Shown: in pieces, positions 36,463 to 44,004 of the stretch | How the letters are laid out: every line of letters begins with the position of its first letter | How positions within the stretch are numbered: position 1 is the first letter of the stretch | Source: AP-15 sp963797115 | GTDB lineage: Bacteria; Pseudomonadota; Alphaproteobacteria; ATCC43930; CGMCC-115725 | Assembly (NCBI GenBank): GCA_963797115.1 | Contig: CAWCOH010000007.1 | Location: forward strand, 186,001 to 250,000 | Length of the DNA stretch: 64,000 nucleotides | Direction of reading: 5' to 3' | Position numbers and translations under genes: made by a program | Notes under the pieces: generated by a model | What the model was told of the DNA's origin: nothing | Databases searched by the model: none | Seen by the model: the letters and a program-made list of their open reading frames with translations, nothing else

Positions 36463-39400
36463 ATGCGCATCACACGTCGGTTTACGACGGAGGGACAGGA
36501 TCCTTACGCGGCGGTTCCGTTTCGGACCGCGAGCAGCGAGATCCGCAACCCCGATGGATCGGTCGTCTTTCAGGCCGAGGGGATCGAGGTGCCGGCGGAG
36601 TGGAGCCAGGTGGCCTCCGACATCCTCGCCCAGAAGTATCTGCGCAAGGCGGGAGTACCGGCGTGCTTGATGCCGGTCGGCGAGGAGGGCGTGCCGTCCT
36701 GGCTGTGGCGCCATACTGCCGATCGGGCGGCGCTGGTGTCCCTACCCGAAGCGGCCCGCTACGGCGCCGAATCGAGCGCCCGCCAGGTTTTCGACCGGAT
36801 GGCCGGAACCTGGACCTATTGGGGATGGAAGGGCGGCTATTTCGACGCAGAGGACGACGCCCGCACGTTCTATGACGAGGTCCGGCTGATGCTGGCGCGG
36901 CAGATCGGGGCGCCGAACTCGCCGCAATGGTTCAATACGGGGCTGCACTGGGCCTATGGCATCGACGGCCCGGCGCAGGGCCATTATTACGTCGATTACC
37001 AAACCGGCGAGCTGCGCGCCTCCGCCAGCGCCTACGAGCACCCGCAGCCGCATGCCTGCTTCATCCAGTCGGTCGCCGACGACCTCGTCAACGAGGGCGG
37101 GATCATGGACCTCTGGGTGCGCGAGGCGCGGATCTTCAAATACGGCTCCGGCTCGGGGTCCAATTTCTCGAAATTGCGCGGCGACGGCGAGAAGCTGTCG
37201 GGCGGCGGCCGTTCCTCCGGGCTGATGAGTTTCCTCAGAATCGGCGACCGCGCGGCCGGGGCCATCAAATCCGGCGGCACGACGCGGCGCGCCGCCAAGA
37301 TGGTCATCGTCGATATCGACCACCCCGACATCGAAGCCTTTATCGGCTGGAAGGTCGTCGAGGAGCAGAAGGTGGCGGCCCTCGTCGCCGGCTCCAAGCT
37401 CGCTGCGCGCCATTTGAACCTGATCATGGCGGCTTGCCGCGAGGGCAGCGATCCGGCGGATAACCCGGCGCTGAAGCACGAGATCCGCGCTGCCCGCCGG
37501 GCGATGATCCCGGAAAGCTACATCCAGCGGGTGATTCAGTTCGCCCGCCAGGGCTATACCGCGATCGACTTCCGCACTTACGACACGGATTGGGACTCCG
37601 AGGCCTATCTGACTGTCGCCGGGCAGAACTCGAACAACTCGGTCCGGGTCTCGAACGATTTTCTCGACCGCGTCGGCACCGGCGGCTCCTGGGACCTGGT
37701 CCGGCGCACCGACGGCAAAGTCTCCAAGACATTACAGGCGCGCGAGTTGTGGGACCATATCGGCCATGCCGCCTGGGCCTCGGCCGATCCCGGGTTGCAG
37801 TTCGACACGACGATCAACGAATGGCACACCTGCCCCGCCAGCGGCCGGATCAACGCCTCCAACCCGTGCTCGGAATACAATTTCCTCGACGACACGGCGT
37901 GCAACCTCGCTTCGCTGAACCTGATGGCATTCCGCCGCGCAGAGCCTGCCCCCGCGAAAGCGGGGGACAGAGGTTTCGATGCCGGCGCGTTCGAGCATGC
38001 GGTGCGGCTATGGACGATCGTGCTCGAGATCTCGGTGCTGATGGCGCAGTTCCCCTCACGGGAGATCGCGCGCCGCTCCTACGAGTTCCGCACCCTCGGC
38101 TTGGGATACGCCAATCTCGGCGGATTGTTGATGTCGATGGGCATTCCTTATGACAGCGCCGCCGGCAGAGCATTCGGCGGCGCCGTCTCCGCGCTGATGA
38201 CCGGGTCGAGCTATGCCACCTCGGCAGAGATGGCGGGCGAACTCGGCGCCTTCCCCGGTCATGCCGAGAACCGCGAGGCGATGGTGCGGGTCATCCGCAA
38301 CCATCGTCGCGCGGCTAACGGTCTCAGCAATCCTCAGCCCGCTGAATTCCCCCTCTCCGCCCCTCGAGGGGGAGAAGGTCGGTCCCCGGAACGGCCCGCA
38401 GGGCCGGCCGTCCGGGGTGAGGTTGGGGAGTGCGGGGCATCGAGCCAAAGTCCCACCTCACCCTCCCGCTCCGCGGGCCCCTCACTCTCCCCCCTGAAGG
38501 GTGGAGAGGGGCTCGGGTACGAGGGATTGTCGATCCTGCCGGTGGCGCTCGATGCGGCGAGCTGCCCGGATCCTCAGCTGGTCGCGGCGGCGCGCCATAG
38601 CTGGGACCGGGCATTGACGCTCGGCGAGAAGCACGGCTTCCGCAACGCCCAAGCGACGGTGCTGGCGCCGACCGGTACGATCGGGCTGGTCATGGATTGC
38701 GATACGACGGGCATCGAGCCCGACTTTGCGCTCGTCAAGTTCAAGAAGCTCGCCGGCGGCGGCTATTTCAAGATCATCAACCGGGCGGTGCCGCAGGCGC
38801 TGGCCGCACTGGGCTACGACGCCGCGGCGATGGCCGCGATCGAGCGCTATGCGCTGGGTCACGGCACCCTCGCGGGTGCCCCCGGCATCAATCACGAGAG
38901 TCTCGGCGCCAGAGGGTTCGACGACGCCGCACTCGCTGCCGTCGAGGCAGCTCTCCCTTCGGCTTTCGACATCAAGTTTACCTTCAATAAATGGACGTTG
39001 GGCGAAGATTTCTGCGTCGAACGGCTGGGGATCGCGCCGGGCGCGCTGGATGATCCCTCCTTCGAGCTGTTGGCGGCGCTCGGCTTCGCCCGAGCTGAGA
39101 TCGACGCTGCCAACAGCTTCTGCTGCGGTGCGATGACCCTGGAAGGAGCGCCTCACCTCAAGCCCGAACACCTGCCGATCTTCGACTGCGCCAGCCCCTG
39201 CGGCCGCACCGGCAAACGGGCTCTGTCGGTCGACAGCCACATCCGGATGATGGCGGCAGTGCAGCCCTTCATCTCGGGCGCGATCTCGAAGACCATCAAC
39301 ATGCCGAGCACAGCGACGGTCGAGGACTGCAAAGACGCCTACATGCTGTCCTGGCGCCTGGGCCTCAAGGCGACGGCGCTCTACCGCGACGGCTCCAAGC

Positions 39401-40290
39401 TGTCGCAGCCGCTGGCCTCGAGCCTCTTCGGCGACGACGAGGAAGCCGAAGAGAGGGCAGCCGATCTCTTTGTCCAGTCGCCGGCGCAACGCGCTCCGCT
39501 CGTCGCCGAGCGGATCGTCGAACGCGTCGTCGAGCGAGTGGTCGAGCGCGTCGTGCAGCGCGGCGAGCGCCGGCGGCTGCCCAACCGCCGCAAGGGCTAC
39601 ACGCAAAAAGCCGTGGTCGGCGGCCACAAGGTCTATCTCAGAACCGGCGAGCACGAGGACGGCAGGCTCGCCGAGGTCTTCATCGACATGCACAAGGAAG
39701 GCTCGGCCTTCCGCTCACTGATGCACAATTTTGCGATCGCGATCTCGATGGGCCTGCAATACGGCGTCCCGCTCGAGGAGTTCGTCGAATCCTTCACCTT
39801 CACCCGGTTCGAGCCGTCGGGCATCGTCGAAGGCAACGACGCGATCAAGATGGCGACCTCGATCCTCGACTACATCTTTCGCGAGCTGGCGATCTCCTAT
39901 CTCGACCGCGGCGACCTGGCCCATGTCCAGCCGGGCGATCTCTTGCCCGACGCGGTCGGCCAGGGCGAAGCCGAATCGACCCTCGGCGGTCCCGCCGGCG
40001 ACGACCGTCCGGAGGTCGCGCGCAGCACCTCGAGCGGCTACGTCCGCAGCAAGCTGACGGTACTGCACGGCGGCGCCGGCCGAGCGCCAGCCGAGTTCGA
40101 CGGCGCTCTCGCGGTGGCGGCATTGGCGGAAGAGCACTACGCGGACGAACTGCGCCTCGAACGCATCCGCGCCGCCCGCATCAAGGGCTACGAAGGCGAC
40201 AGCTGCGAGGAATGCGGCAACTTCACGCTAATCCGCAACGGCACCTGCCTGAAGTGCGACACCTGCGGCGCAACCTCGGGGTGTTCTTGA
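36463..40290 (+). CDS. nrdJ: Class II (adenosylcobalamin-dependent) ribonucleotide reductase with two repeat-derived insertions
   Basis: The ATG at 36463 follows GGGGGAG. The 1,275-residue protein contains HACFIQSV (substrate-site Cys), KYGSGSGSNFSKLRG, NPCSEYNFLDDTACN (active-site Cys/Glu, around residue 468), APTGTIGLVMDCDTTG, GAISKTINMPSTATVEDC, and a C-terminal zinc ribbon (CEECGNFTLIRNG, CLKCDTCG). It makes deoxyribonucleotides using vitamin B12. Two stretches do not belong to the family: residues about 493–502, from a 28-bp palindrome, and about 623–684, from a repeat of about 185 bp. Both keep the frame open. A VERVVERVVERVVQR run near residue 1020 is a further low-complexity expansion. 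No cobalamin riboswitch is evident upstream. Confidence 0.93.
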   Translation: MRITRRFTTEGQDPYAAVPFRTASSEIRNPDGSVVFQAEGIEVPAEWSQVASDILAQKYLRKAGVPACLMPVGEEGVPSWLWRHTADRAALVSLPEAARYGAESSARQVFDRMAGTWTYWGWKGGYFDAEDDARTFYDEVRLMLARQIGAPNSPQWFNTGLHWAYGIDGPAQGHYYVDYQTGELRASASAYEHPQPHACFIQSVADDLVNEGGIMDLWVREARIFKYGSGSGSNFSKLRGDGEKLSGGGRSSGLMSFLRIGDRAAGAIKSGGTTRRAAKMVIVDIDHPDIEAFIGWKVVEEQKVAALVAGSKLAARHLNLIMAACREGSDPADNPALKHEIRAARRAMIPESYIQRVIQFARQGYTAIDFRTYDTDWDSEAYLTVAGQNSNNSVRVSNDFLDRVGTGGSWDLVRRTDGKVSKTLQARELWDHIGHAAWASADPGLQFDTTINEWHTCPASGRINASNPCSEYNFLDDTACNLASLNLMAFRRAEPAPAKAGDRGFDAGAFEHAVRLWTIVLEISVLMAQFPSREIARRSYEFRTLGLGYANLGGLLMSMGIPYDSAAGRAFGGAVSALMTGSSYATSAEMAGELGAFPGHAENREAMVRVIRNHRRAANGLSNPQPAEFPLSAPRGGEGRSPERPAGPAVRGEVGECGASSQSPTSPSRSAGPSLSPLKGGEGLGYEGLSILPVALDAASCPDPQLVAAARHSWDRALTLGEKHGFRNAQATVLAPTGTIGLVMDCDTTGIEPDFALVKFKKLAGGGYFKIINRAVPQALAALGYDAAAMAAIERYALGHGTLAGAPGINHESLGARGFDDAALAAVEAALPSAFDIKFTFNKWTLGEDFCVERLGIAPGALDDPSFELLAALGFARAEIDAANSFCCGAMTLEGAPHLKPEHLPIFDCASPCGRTGKRALSVDSHIRMMAAVQPFISGAISKTINMPSTATVEDCKDAYMLSWRLGLKATALYRDGSKLSQPLASSLFGDDEEAEERAADLFVQSPAQRAPLVAERIVERVVERVVERVVQRGERRRLPNRRKGYTQKAVVGGHKVYLRTGEHEDGRLAEVFIDMHKEGSAFRSLMHNFAIAISMGLQYGVPLEEFVESFTFTRFEPSGIVEGNDAIKMATSILDYIFRELAISYLDRGDLAHVQPGDLLPDAVGQGEAESTLGGPAGDDRPEVARSTSSGYVRSKLTVLHGGAGRAPAEFDGALAVAALAEEHYADELRLERIRAARIKGYEGDSCEECGNFTLIRNGTCLKCDTCGATSGCS
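37941..37968 (+). repeat. Family A palindrome inserted in frame in nrdJ
   Basis: Bases 37949–37966 pair cccccgc with gcggggg around gaaa. The 28-base unit agrees with the IS110 copy except at one base. In nrdJ it encodes EPAPAKAGD between FRRA and FDAGAFEHAV, keeps the frame, and lies after the active-site segment, where a surface loop is plausible. Confidence 0.88.
38330..38514 (+). repeat. Large in-frame insertion in nrdJ made of intergenic-type repeat DNA
   Basis: Between HRRAANGLS and GYEGLSILPV, where homologues run on almost directly, lie about 60 extra codons of low-complexity Pro/Ser/Gly/Arg sequence. The DNA is a compound of inverted repeats: ccccctctccgcccctcgag with ggggga, ggcccgcagggccggcc, and ctctcccccctgaagggtgg with agagggg. 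The part cctcaccctcccgctccgcg at 38457 closely resembles intergenic DNA at 2463 (cctcaccctccgctgcgcgg), so it belongs to dispersed repeat family C. It has no stop in the nrdJ frame. Confidence 0.85.
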
Positions 40291-40319
40291 AAGCAATTCG
40301 CTAACGTAGGTGAATGGGT

Positions 40320-40535
40320 ATGGCCTCAGAAAGAGAATTACTTGCTGCAAAAAACGGCGTCATCCTCGAGCAAGTTACATTGCGGGACGGTAACCGCGTG
40401 GTTGCCGTCGCTTTCGTCGTAAAGAGTAGACGGACGCCTGAGGTACCTAATTTCGGAGATATCATCGTGGCGCAGCAATATTTTGATGAGGAAGTCCAGC
40501 GGTGTGCACAGGCGGGTATTGGAAACCCGGAGTAG
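40320..40535 (+). CDS. Small hypothetical protein
   Basis: A 71-codon frame begins MASERELLAAKNGVILEQVT and continues VVAVAFVVKSRRTPEVPNFGD. It starts 30 bp after nrdJ (an ATG six bases earlier is also possible) and has lower GC than nrdJ. I do not recognise a family. Composition is protein-like, but the ribosome site is weak, so it may not be translated. Confidence 0.4.
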   Translation: MASERELLAAKNGVILEQVTLRDGNRVVAVAFVVKSRRTPEVPNFGDIIVAQQYFDEEVQRCAQAGIGNPE

Positions 40536-40634
40536 CGGTTACCGGATATAGGGCGGATAGGCAGAGGTCAGTCCGCCATCGGGCGCATCCCCGTGATCGG
40601 GCGTCGTGCTCGGAATTCGCTACACTTTTCCGCG

Positions 40635-40821
40635 CTACGCTTGTTTGATGCCGGCATCCCTCAAGATTTTCTGGAGAGTTCCTTCTCCTTTCAGGGTCTT
40701 TGGTACGCTAATAGGCCTGCGGTCAGGGCACAGCCAAATCTCATGTCCTCCGCCGCGGGCGTCACGAAGATATCTGCAACCATGATCGACAAGGAGTTCT
40801 TCGGAACTCCCTGTACGTCAT
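40635..40821 (-). pseudogene. hicA: HicA-family mRNA interferase toxin, one frameshift
   Basis: From the ATG at 40821 the start reads MTYREF. After removing one C (ttccgaagaa to ttcgaagaa, near 40805) it continues EELLVDHGCRYLRDARGGGH, EIWLCPDRRPISVPKTL and GEGTLQKILRDAGIKQA, ending at 40635. The GGGHEIW catalytic-His region and the SVP…LQKILRDAGI tail are the HicA (YcfA-like) signature. HicA toxins cleave mRNA. It starts 15 bp after the DUF1902 gene, which should be its antitoxin. As the sequence stands the toxin is broken by a single-base insertion. Confidence 0.72.
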
Positions 40822-40836
40822 TGAGGCCATGTAGCT

Positions 40837-41046
40837 TCAATCGAAAGCGAACGTCACCACCGGCTGCGGCGTCAATGGGTGACCTGCTTCGATCTCGAGA
40901 AGTTCCAGCGCTATTTCCGGCGCAGTGGCAATGATTTCGTCCCGGGTATCGCATTCGACCGTCAGTCCCGGCACGTCGTCGCTCGTGGCAAGAAAGACGC
41001 CCTCTGGAAGCTTTTTAACTTTGATCGTCACGTGTGTTGTCGTCAT
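40837..41046 (-). CDS. DUF1902 / HicB-like antitoxin domain protein
   Basis: The 69 residues begin MTTTHVTIKVKKLPEGVFLA and contain TSDDVPGLTVECDT and APEIALELLEIEAG, the DUF1902 pattern, a partial RNase-H-like HicB fold usually paired with a HicA toxin. It lies directly upstream of the frameshifted hicA. An alternative ATG at 41100 overlaps the stop of the hicB remnant by 4 bp and would add 18 residues; the shorter form fits the domain better. Unlike full HicB it has no DNA-binding tail. Confidence 0.72.
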   Translation of the reverse strand: MTTTHVTIKVKKLPEGVFLATSDDVPGLTVECDTRDEIIATAPEIALELLEIEAGHPLTPQPVVTFAFD

Positions 41047-41299
41047 CGATTTCGTCTCTGAGCATAAGTCATGTATCCGTTCCGATGTAGCCCGCTTCAT
41101 GCCGCCCGTGCGACATCTACGATCAGGCGCAAGCCGAGCGCGGCGAGCGCCGCCTCCACGTGTTCCATTCGCGAAGCTTGACGCGGGTCGAGCACGCGGG
41201 TGACCTGCGGCAAGTGCCAGCGTAGCCGGCGCGCGAGTTCCGCACGGCCAACGCCTTGTTCGCGCATCGCGTCATACAATGCGGTTTTCGCCATCCCTA

Positions 41300-42440
41300 G
41301 TGTCTAATTGCGTAGGTTAACGATAGTATACCGTAACTGGGCACCCTTGACCTCGCGCTTGCGCCAGAGGAAGGGCGCGGCGTTGCGGTTGTAGGCTTCG
41401 GTGAAGTCGCGGATCGCCTGAGCGAGTTGCTCGACGCCGGCAAAGCTGGCGCCGGCCAGGGCCTTTCGGCTGAAGATGCCAAACCAGATCTCCACTTGGT
41501 TGAGCCAGCTGGCCGAGGTCGGAGTGAAGTGGAAGGTGACGTTGGGGTGCGCCGCCAACCAGGCATCGTTCTTCTTGTGGGTGGAGAGGTTGTCGAGGAT
41601 GACATGGATCGCGCGATCGGGCGGGTGCTCGGCGACGAGTTCGGTCATAAATGCTTGGAAATCGACGCGCTTCTTGGTCTGGGTGGTCTTGCCGCGAATG
41701 AGGCCGGTGGCGACTTCGAGCGCCGCGAACAAGTTGACCGTGCCATGCCGTTTGTAGGTGCTCTTGAGGCCTTGAACAACCTTGCCGCTGCTGGTCAGCA
41801 CATACCCCCGGGCCCGCTCCAGCGCCTGGATCGTCGGCTTCTCGTCGACGCTCAAGACCAGCGCATGTTGCGGCGGGTTCAGATAGAGCCCGATGATATC
41901 GGCGGCTTTGGCGGCAAATTGTTGGTCGGTGCTGACGCACCACGAGCGCCGGCGGCGCAGTTGCACCCCTTCCTTGCGCAACAAGCGCCATATCGCATCG
42001 TCCGAGACGCCCAGGGCCGCCGCCACCGACGCGCCGTCCCAGCTGGCCGATCCCTTGGGGGGCGGCAATTCCAGTTGGTGCAGAACCCGCAGGCGCAGAT
42101 CGGCGCCATATTTCGGGGTCTTGCCCGGCCGCACCCGATCGCGCAACCCGGCCAGTCCCGCCGCCGCAAAGCGCTTGCGCCACTGACCAACCGTATTCGG
42201 GCGCACCCCAAGTTCGCGACCAACCGCGTCGTTGCGCTTACCCTCCAGGCACGCCAACACGATCTTGGCCCGTTCCACCAGACGCGCCTCCTCCGTCCGA
42301 CTGCGCGCCAGCGCCATCAGCTCAGCTCTCTGCTCCGCTGTGCAGCTCAGCGCAATCGCCACTCGTGCCATCGGACACCTCAGCTGGTATGCTCACCCGA
42401 GGCATCCTACTTAATATCGTCTATTAACGCAATTAGACAC
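41300..42440 (-). mobile_element. IS630-family insertion sequence, intact
   Basis: The 1,141-bp element starts gtgtctaattgcgt and ends acgcaattagacac, perfect terminal inverted repeats for at least 14 bp with partial matching further in. It is flanked on both sides by TA (41298–41299 and 42441–42442), the target duplication expected for IS630/Tc1-type elements. Its single gene is intact, so it could still be mobile. Confidence 0.92.
41304..42371 (-). CDS. IS630 family transposase
   Basis: The 355 residues have an N-terminal helix-turn-helix pair (GRELGVRPNTVGQWRKRFAA and ALGVSDDAIWRLLRKEGV) and a DDE catalytic core: LSVDEKPTIQ, HVILDNLSTHK and LNQVEIWFGIF. The gene fills the insertion sequence, with its stop close to the left end. 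It is apparently functional. Confidence 0.93.
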   Translation of the reverse strand: MARVAIALSCTAEQRAELMALARSRTEEARLVERAKIVLACLEGKRNDAVGRELGVRPNTVGQWRKRFAAAGLAGLRDRVRPGKTPKYGADLRLRVLHQLELPPPKGSASWDGASVAAALGVSDDAIWRLLRKEGVQLRRRRSWCVSTDQQFAAKAADIIGLYLNPPQHALVLSVDEKPTIQALERARGYVLTSSGKVVQGLKSTYKRHGTVNLFAALEVATGLIRGKTTQTKKRVDFQAFMTELVAEHPPDRAIHVILDNLSTHKKNDAWLAAHPNVTFHFTPTSASWLNQVEIWFGIFSRKALAGASFAGVEQLAQAIRDFTEAYNRNAAPFLWRKREVKGAQLRYTIVNLRN

Positions 42441-42665
42441 TAGCGCCGAAAGCGGCACCATTTCCTCTCCCGCCTCTGCCTTGGACGGCGCAGGGAGCGG
42501 CTCATTGGCGGCAATAACATAGAGAGTGCGGATTCGAGGCATCCTCGGCGCGCAACAGCGCTTCCTCCCGACTATCCCCTTTGGTGATCAGCTTAGGCAC
42601 CTCACGGAACGCGACCGTGAAGCCGCCATCGGATCGGGGACCAAAGTTTCCGGGTAGGCACGCAT

Positions 42666-43183
42666 TCAAACCTCACTCCAGGCCGAGCTGCTTCTTGGTG
42701 GCCGCAACGCTTGCTCGTTTCATCTCCTTGCGGCTGCCACGGTACAGGAAATTCGACCAAGATGGCCTTGGTGAATTATCAATTGGACATCCATTAAATT
42801 GCCTCATTGACATAATATAAAGCAGCTGATCGAGGTGCCTGGGTGGGCGTCACGAAACACGAGCGAGGCGAATGTGGTTGACGTGGTGAGGGTGAACAGT
42901 GAAACGGGCGGAGAAAGTGTGCGGGCGACCGTTGCCGAAGCGGCGGTCCGGGCGCATTCTCACCTTTCAACCTGAAGAGGAGCTCCCGCTGCAGACCCGC
43001 TGCAGGTGCAGCGGGCCGTCATATGACGGACAACCGCAGGGTGCAGAATCGGCAGCCTGCATCGGATGCACACACCCGCGAAAGGCCGGGGTCAGGGCTT
43101 TTGCCCGCGCAACTAATTCCGCGGGCAGAAGGCCCGGACGAGGCGCCGCGGTGGACGAACCATCTGATGCGCCTGAACTAAAG
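42666..43183. other. Gene-poor stretch upstream of the hicB remnant
   Basis: No credible gene. On the minus strand just before hicB a short frame reads RGSRKEMKRASVAATKKQLG and LE, possibly the tail of a lost gene, but I cannot assign it. Around 43000 there are overlapping inverted repeats (cgctgcagacccgctgcagg). The block looks like eroded sequence. Confidence 0.45.
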
Positions 43184-43921
43184 TTAGTTTTGGTGCCCGA
43201 ATTGCCCGTAATCGGCATCAGTACCGCTAACCAAATTGAAATCGACGCTGCGGCCGCCGCACTGGGTGGGGCGAAGCTGGGCCAGGCCCCATTTTCTCGT
43301 CTGGTAATAGGCGTGGTATTCGGGCCAGGAGCTCGGGGCTGCGAGCCAGCAGGTTTCAGCCAGACCGCTGGTCAGCAAGGCGTTGCACACCAGCCCACTG
43401 CCATAGACGCCGACGCGGTAGCCGGTATGCGCAAGTCTGGCGTAGACCTCCTCGAAATACGCCATGATATTGCTCAGCTCTTTCCAGGGGCCATCGACGC
43501 CGAAATATATGGTGCTGCCTCGCGGTTGAGAGTTCTCCTTGGCGAGCGCGATCGATCGCTCGGCGTCCTGGCTTCCCCGCAGCGCGGTAAACGAGGCCAA
43601 TTGGTCGTTATGGTGCTGAAAAACGACGGCGGTCTTGAAGCCGTTCGTCAGAATGAGATCGCGCTCGCGCCGCCTCAGGGTCTTCCCCGGCAGAGTTTCA
43701 TCTTCATGGTCGTAGTAGCGGATGATGGTCTTGATCCCGATCGCCCGCATGTTGTCCAGGAAGCTCTGGCTCACCGGGGCGGACAAATCGACCGCCTCGA
43801 TCCGCGGATCGCGCGCGCAATATTCCTTTGCCCCGGTCCCGGAAGCCCATGCAGCCAGGCTGGCGAGCACAATAGCAACGAATTCGGCCGACCTCGCGGC
43901 CGAGTATGAGGCGGTTCGCAC
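43184..43921 (-). CDS. DUF1906 (glycoside-hydrolase-like, Rv2525c-type) exported protein
   Basis: The roughly 245 residues have a hydrophobic leader (FVAIVLASLAAWASGTGA) followed by VDLSAPVSQSFLDNMRAIGI, TIIRYYDHEDETLPGK, IYFGVDGPWKELSNI, YRVGVYGSGLVCNALL and SVDFNLVSG. This is the DUF1906 TIM-barrel fold related to GH25 lysozyme-like domains. It is probably periplasmic or secreted and may act on cell-wall glycans. The GTG at 43921 with a GGGGGA site upstream is preferred; a TTG at 43978 is the longest option. Confidence 0.78.
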   Translation of the reverse strand: MRTASYSAARSAEFVAIVLASLAAWASGTGAKEYCARDPRIEAVDLSAPVSQSFLDNMRAIGIKTIIRYYDHEDETLPGKTLRRRERDLILTNGFKTAVVFQHHNDQLASFTALRGSQDAERSIALAKENSQPRGSTIYFGVDGPWKELSNIMAYFEEVYARLAHTGYRVGVYGSGLVCNALLTSGLAETCWLAAPSSWPEYHAYYQTRKWGLAQLRPTQCGGRSVDFNLVSGTDADYGQFGHQN

Positions 43922-44004
43922 AAGAAGGTCCCCCGAACGTGCTTGCGACCGCTTACAGCACCTGCTCAGCTGAATCAATAGAGTGTCAACTTAACCCGAT
44001 GGGG

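Larger units (their letters stand above)
41097..42665 (-). pseudogene. hicB: hicB antitoxin gene split by an IS630 element
   Basis: The N-terminal half is at 42665–42443: MRAYPETLVPDP, then after a one-base shift GGFTVAFREVPKLITKGDSR and EEALLRAEDA, then back in the first frame ANEPLPAPSKAEAGEEMVPL. The C-terminal half is at 41298–41097: AKTALYDAMREQGVGRAELA, RRLRWHLPQVTRVLD, ending VDVARAA, a HicB-type helix-turn-helix. Removing the IS and one TA copy joins them as MVPLSALGMAKTALYD with no frame change. The first half also has two compensating frameshifts, so decay may predate or follow the insertion. The C-terminal half can still be read from the ATG at 41294. Confidence 0.78.

Noticed and set aside
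42581..42820. 79-codon plus-strand frame upstream of IS630
   Set aside because: It is antisense to the hicB N-terminal half, and its translation has no protein-like pattern.
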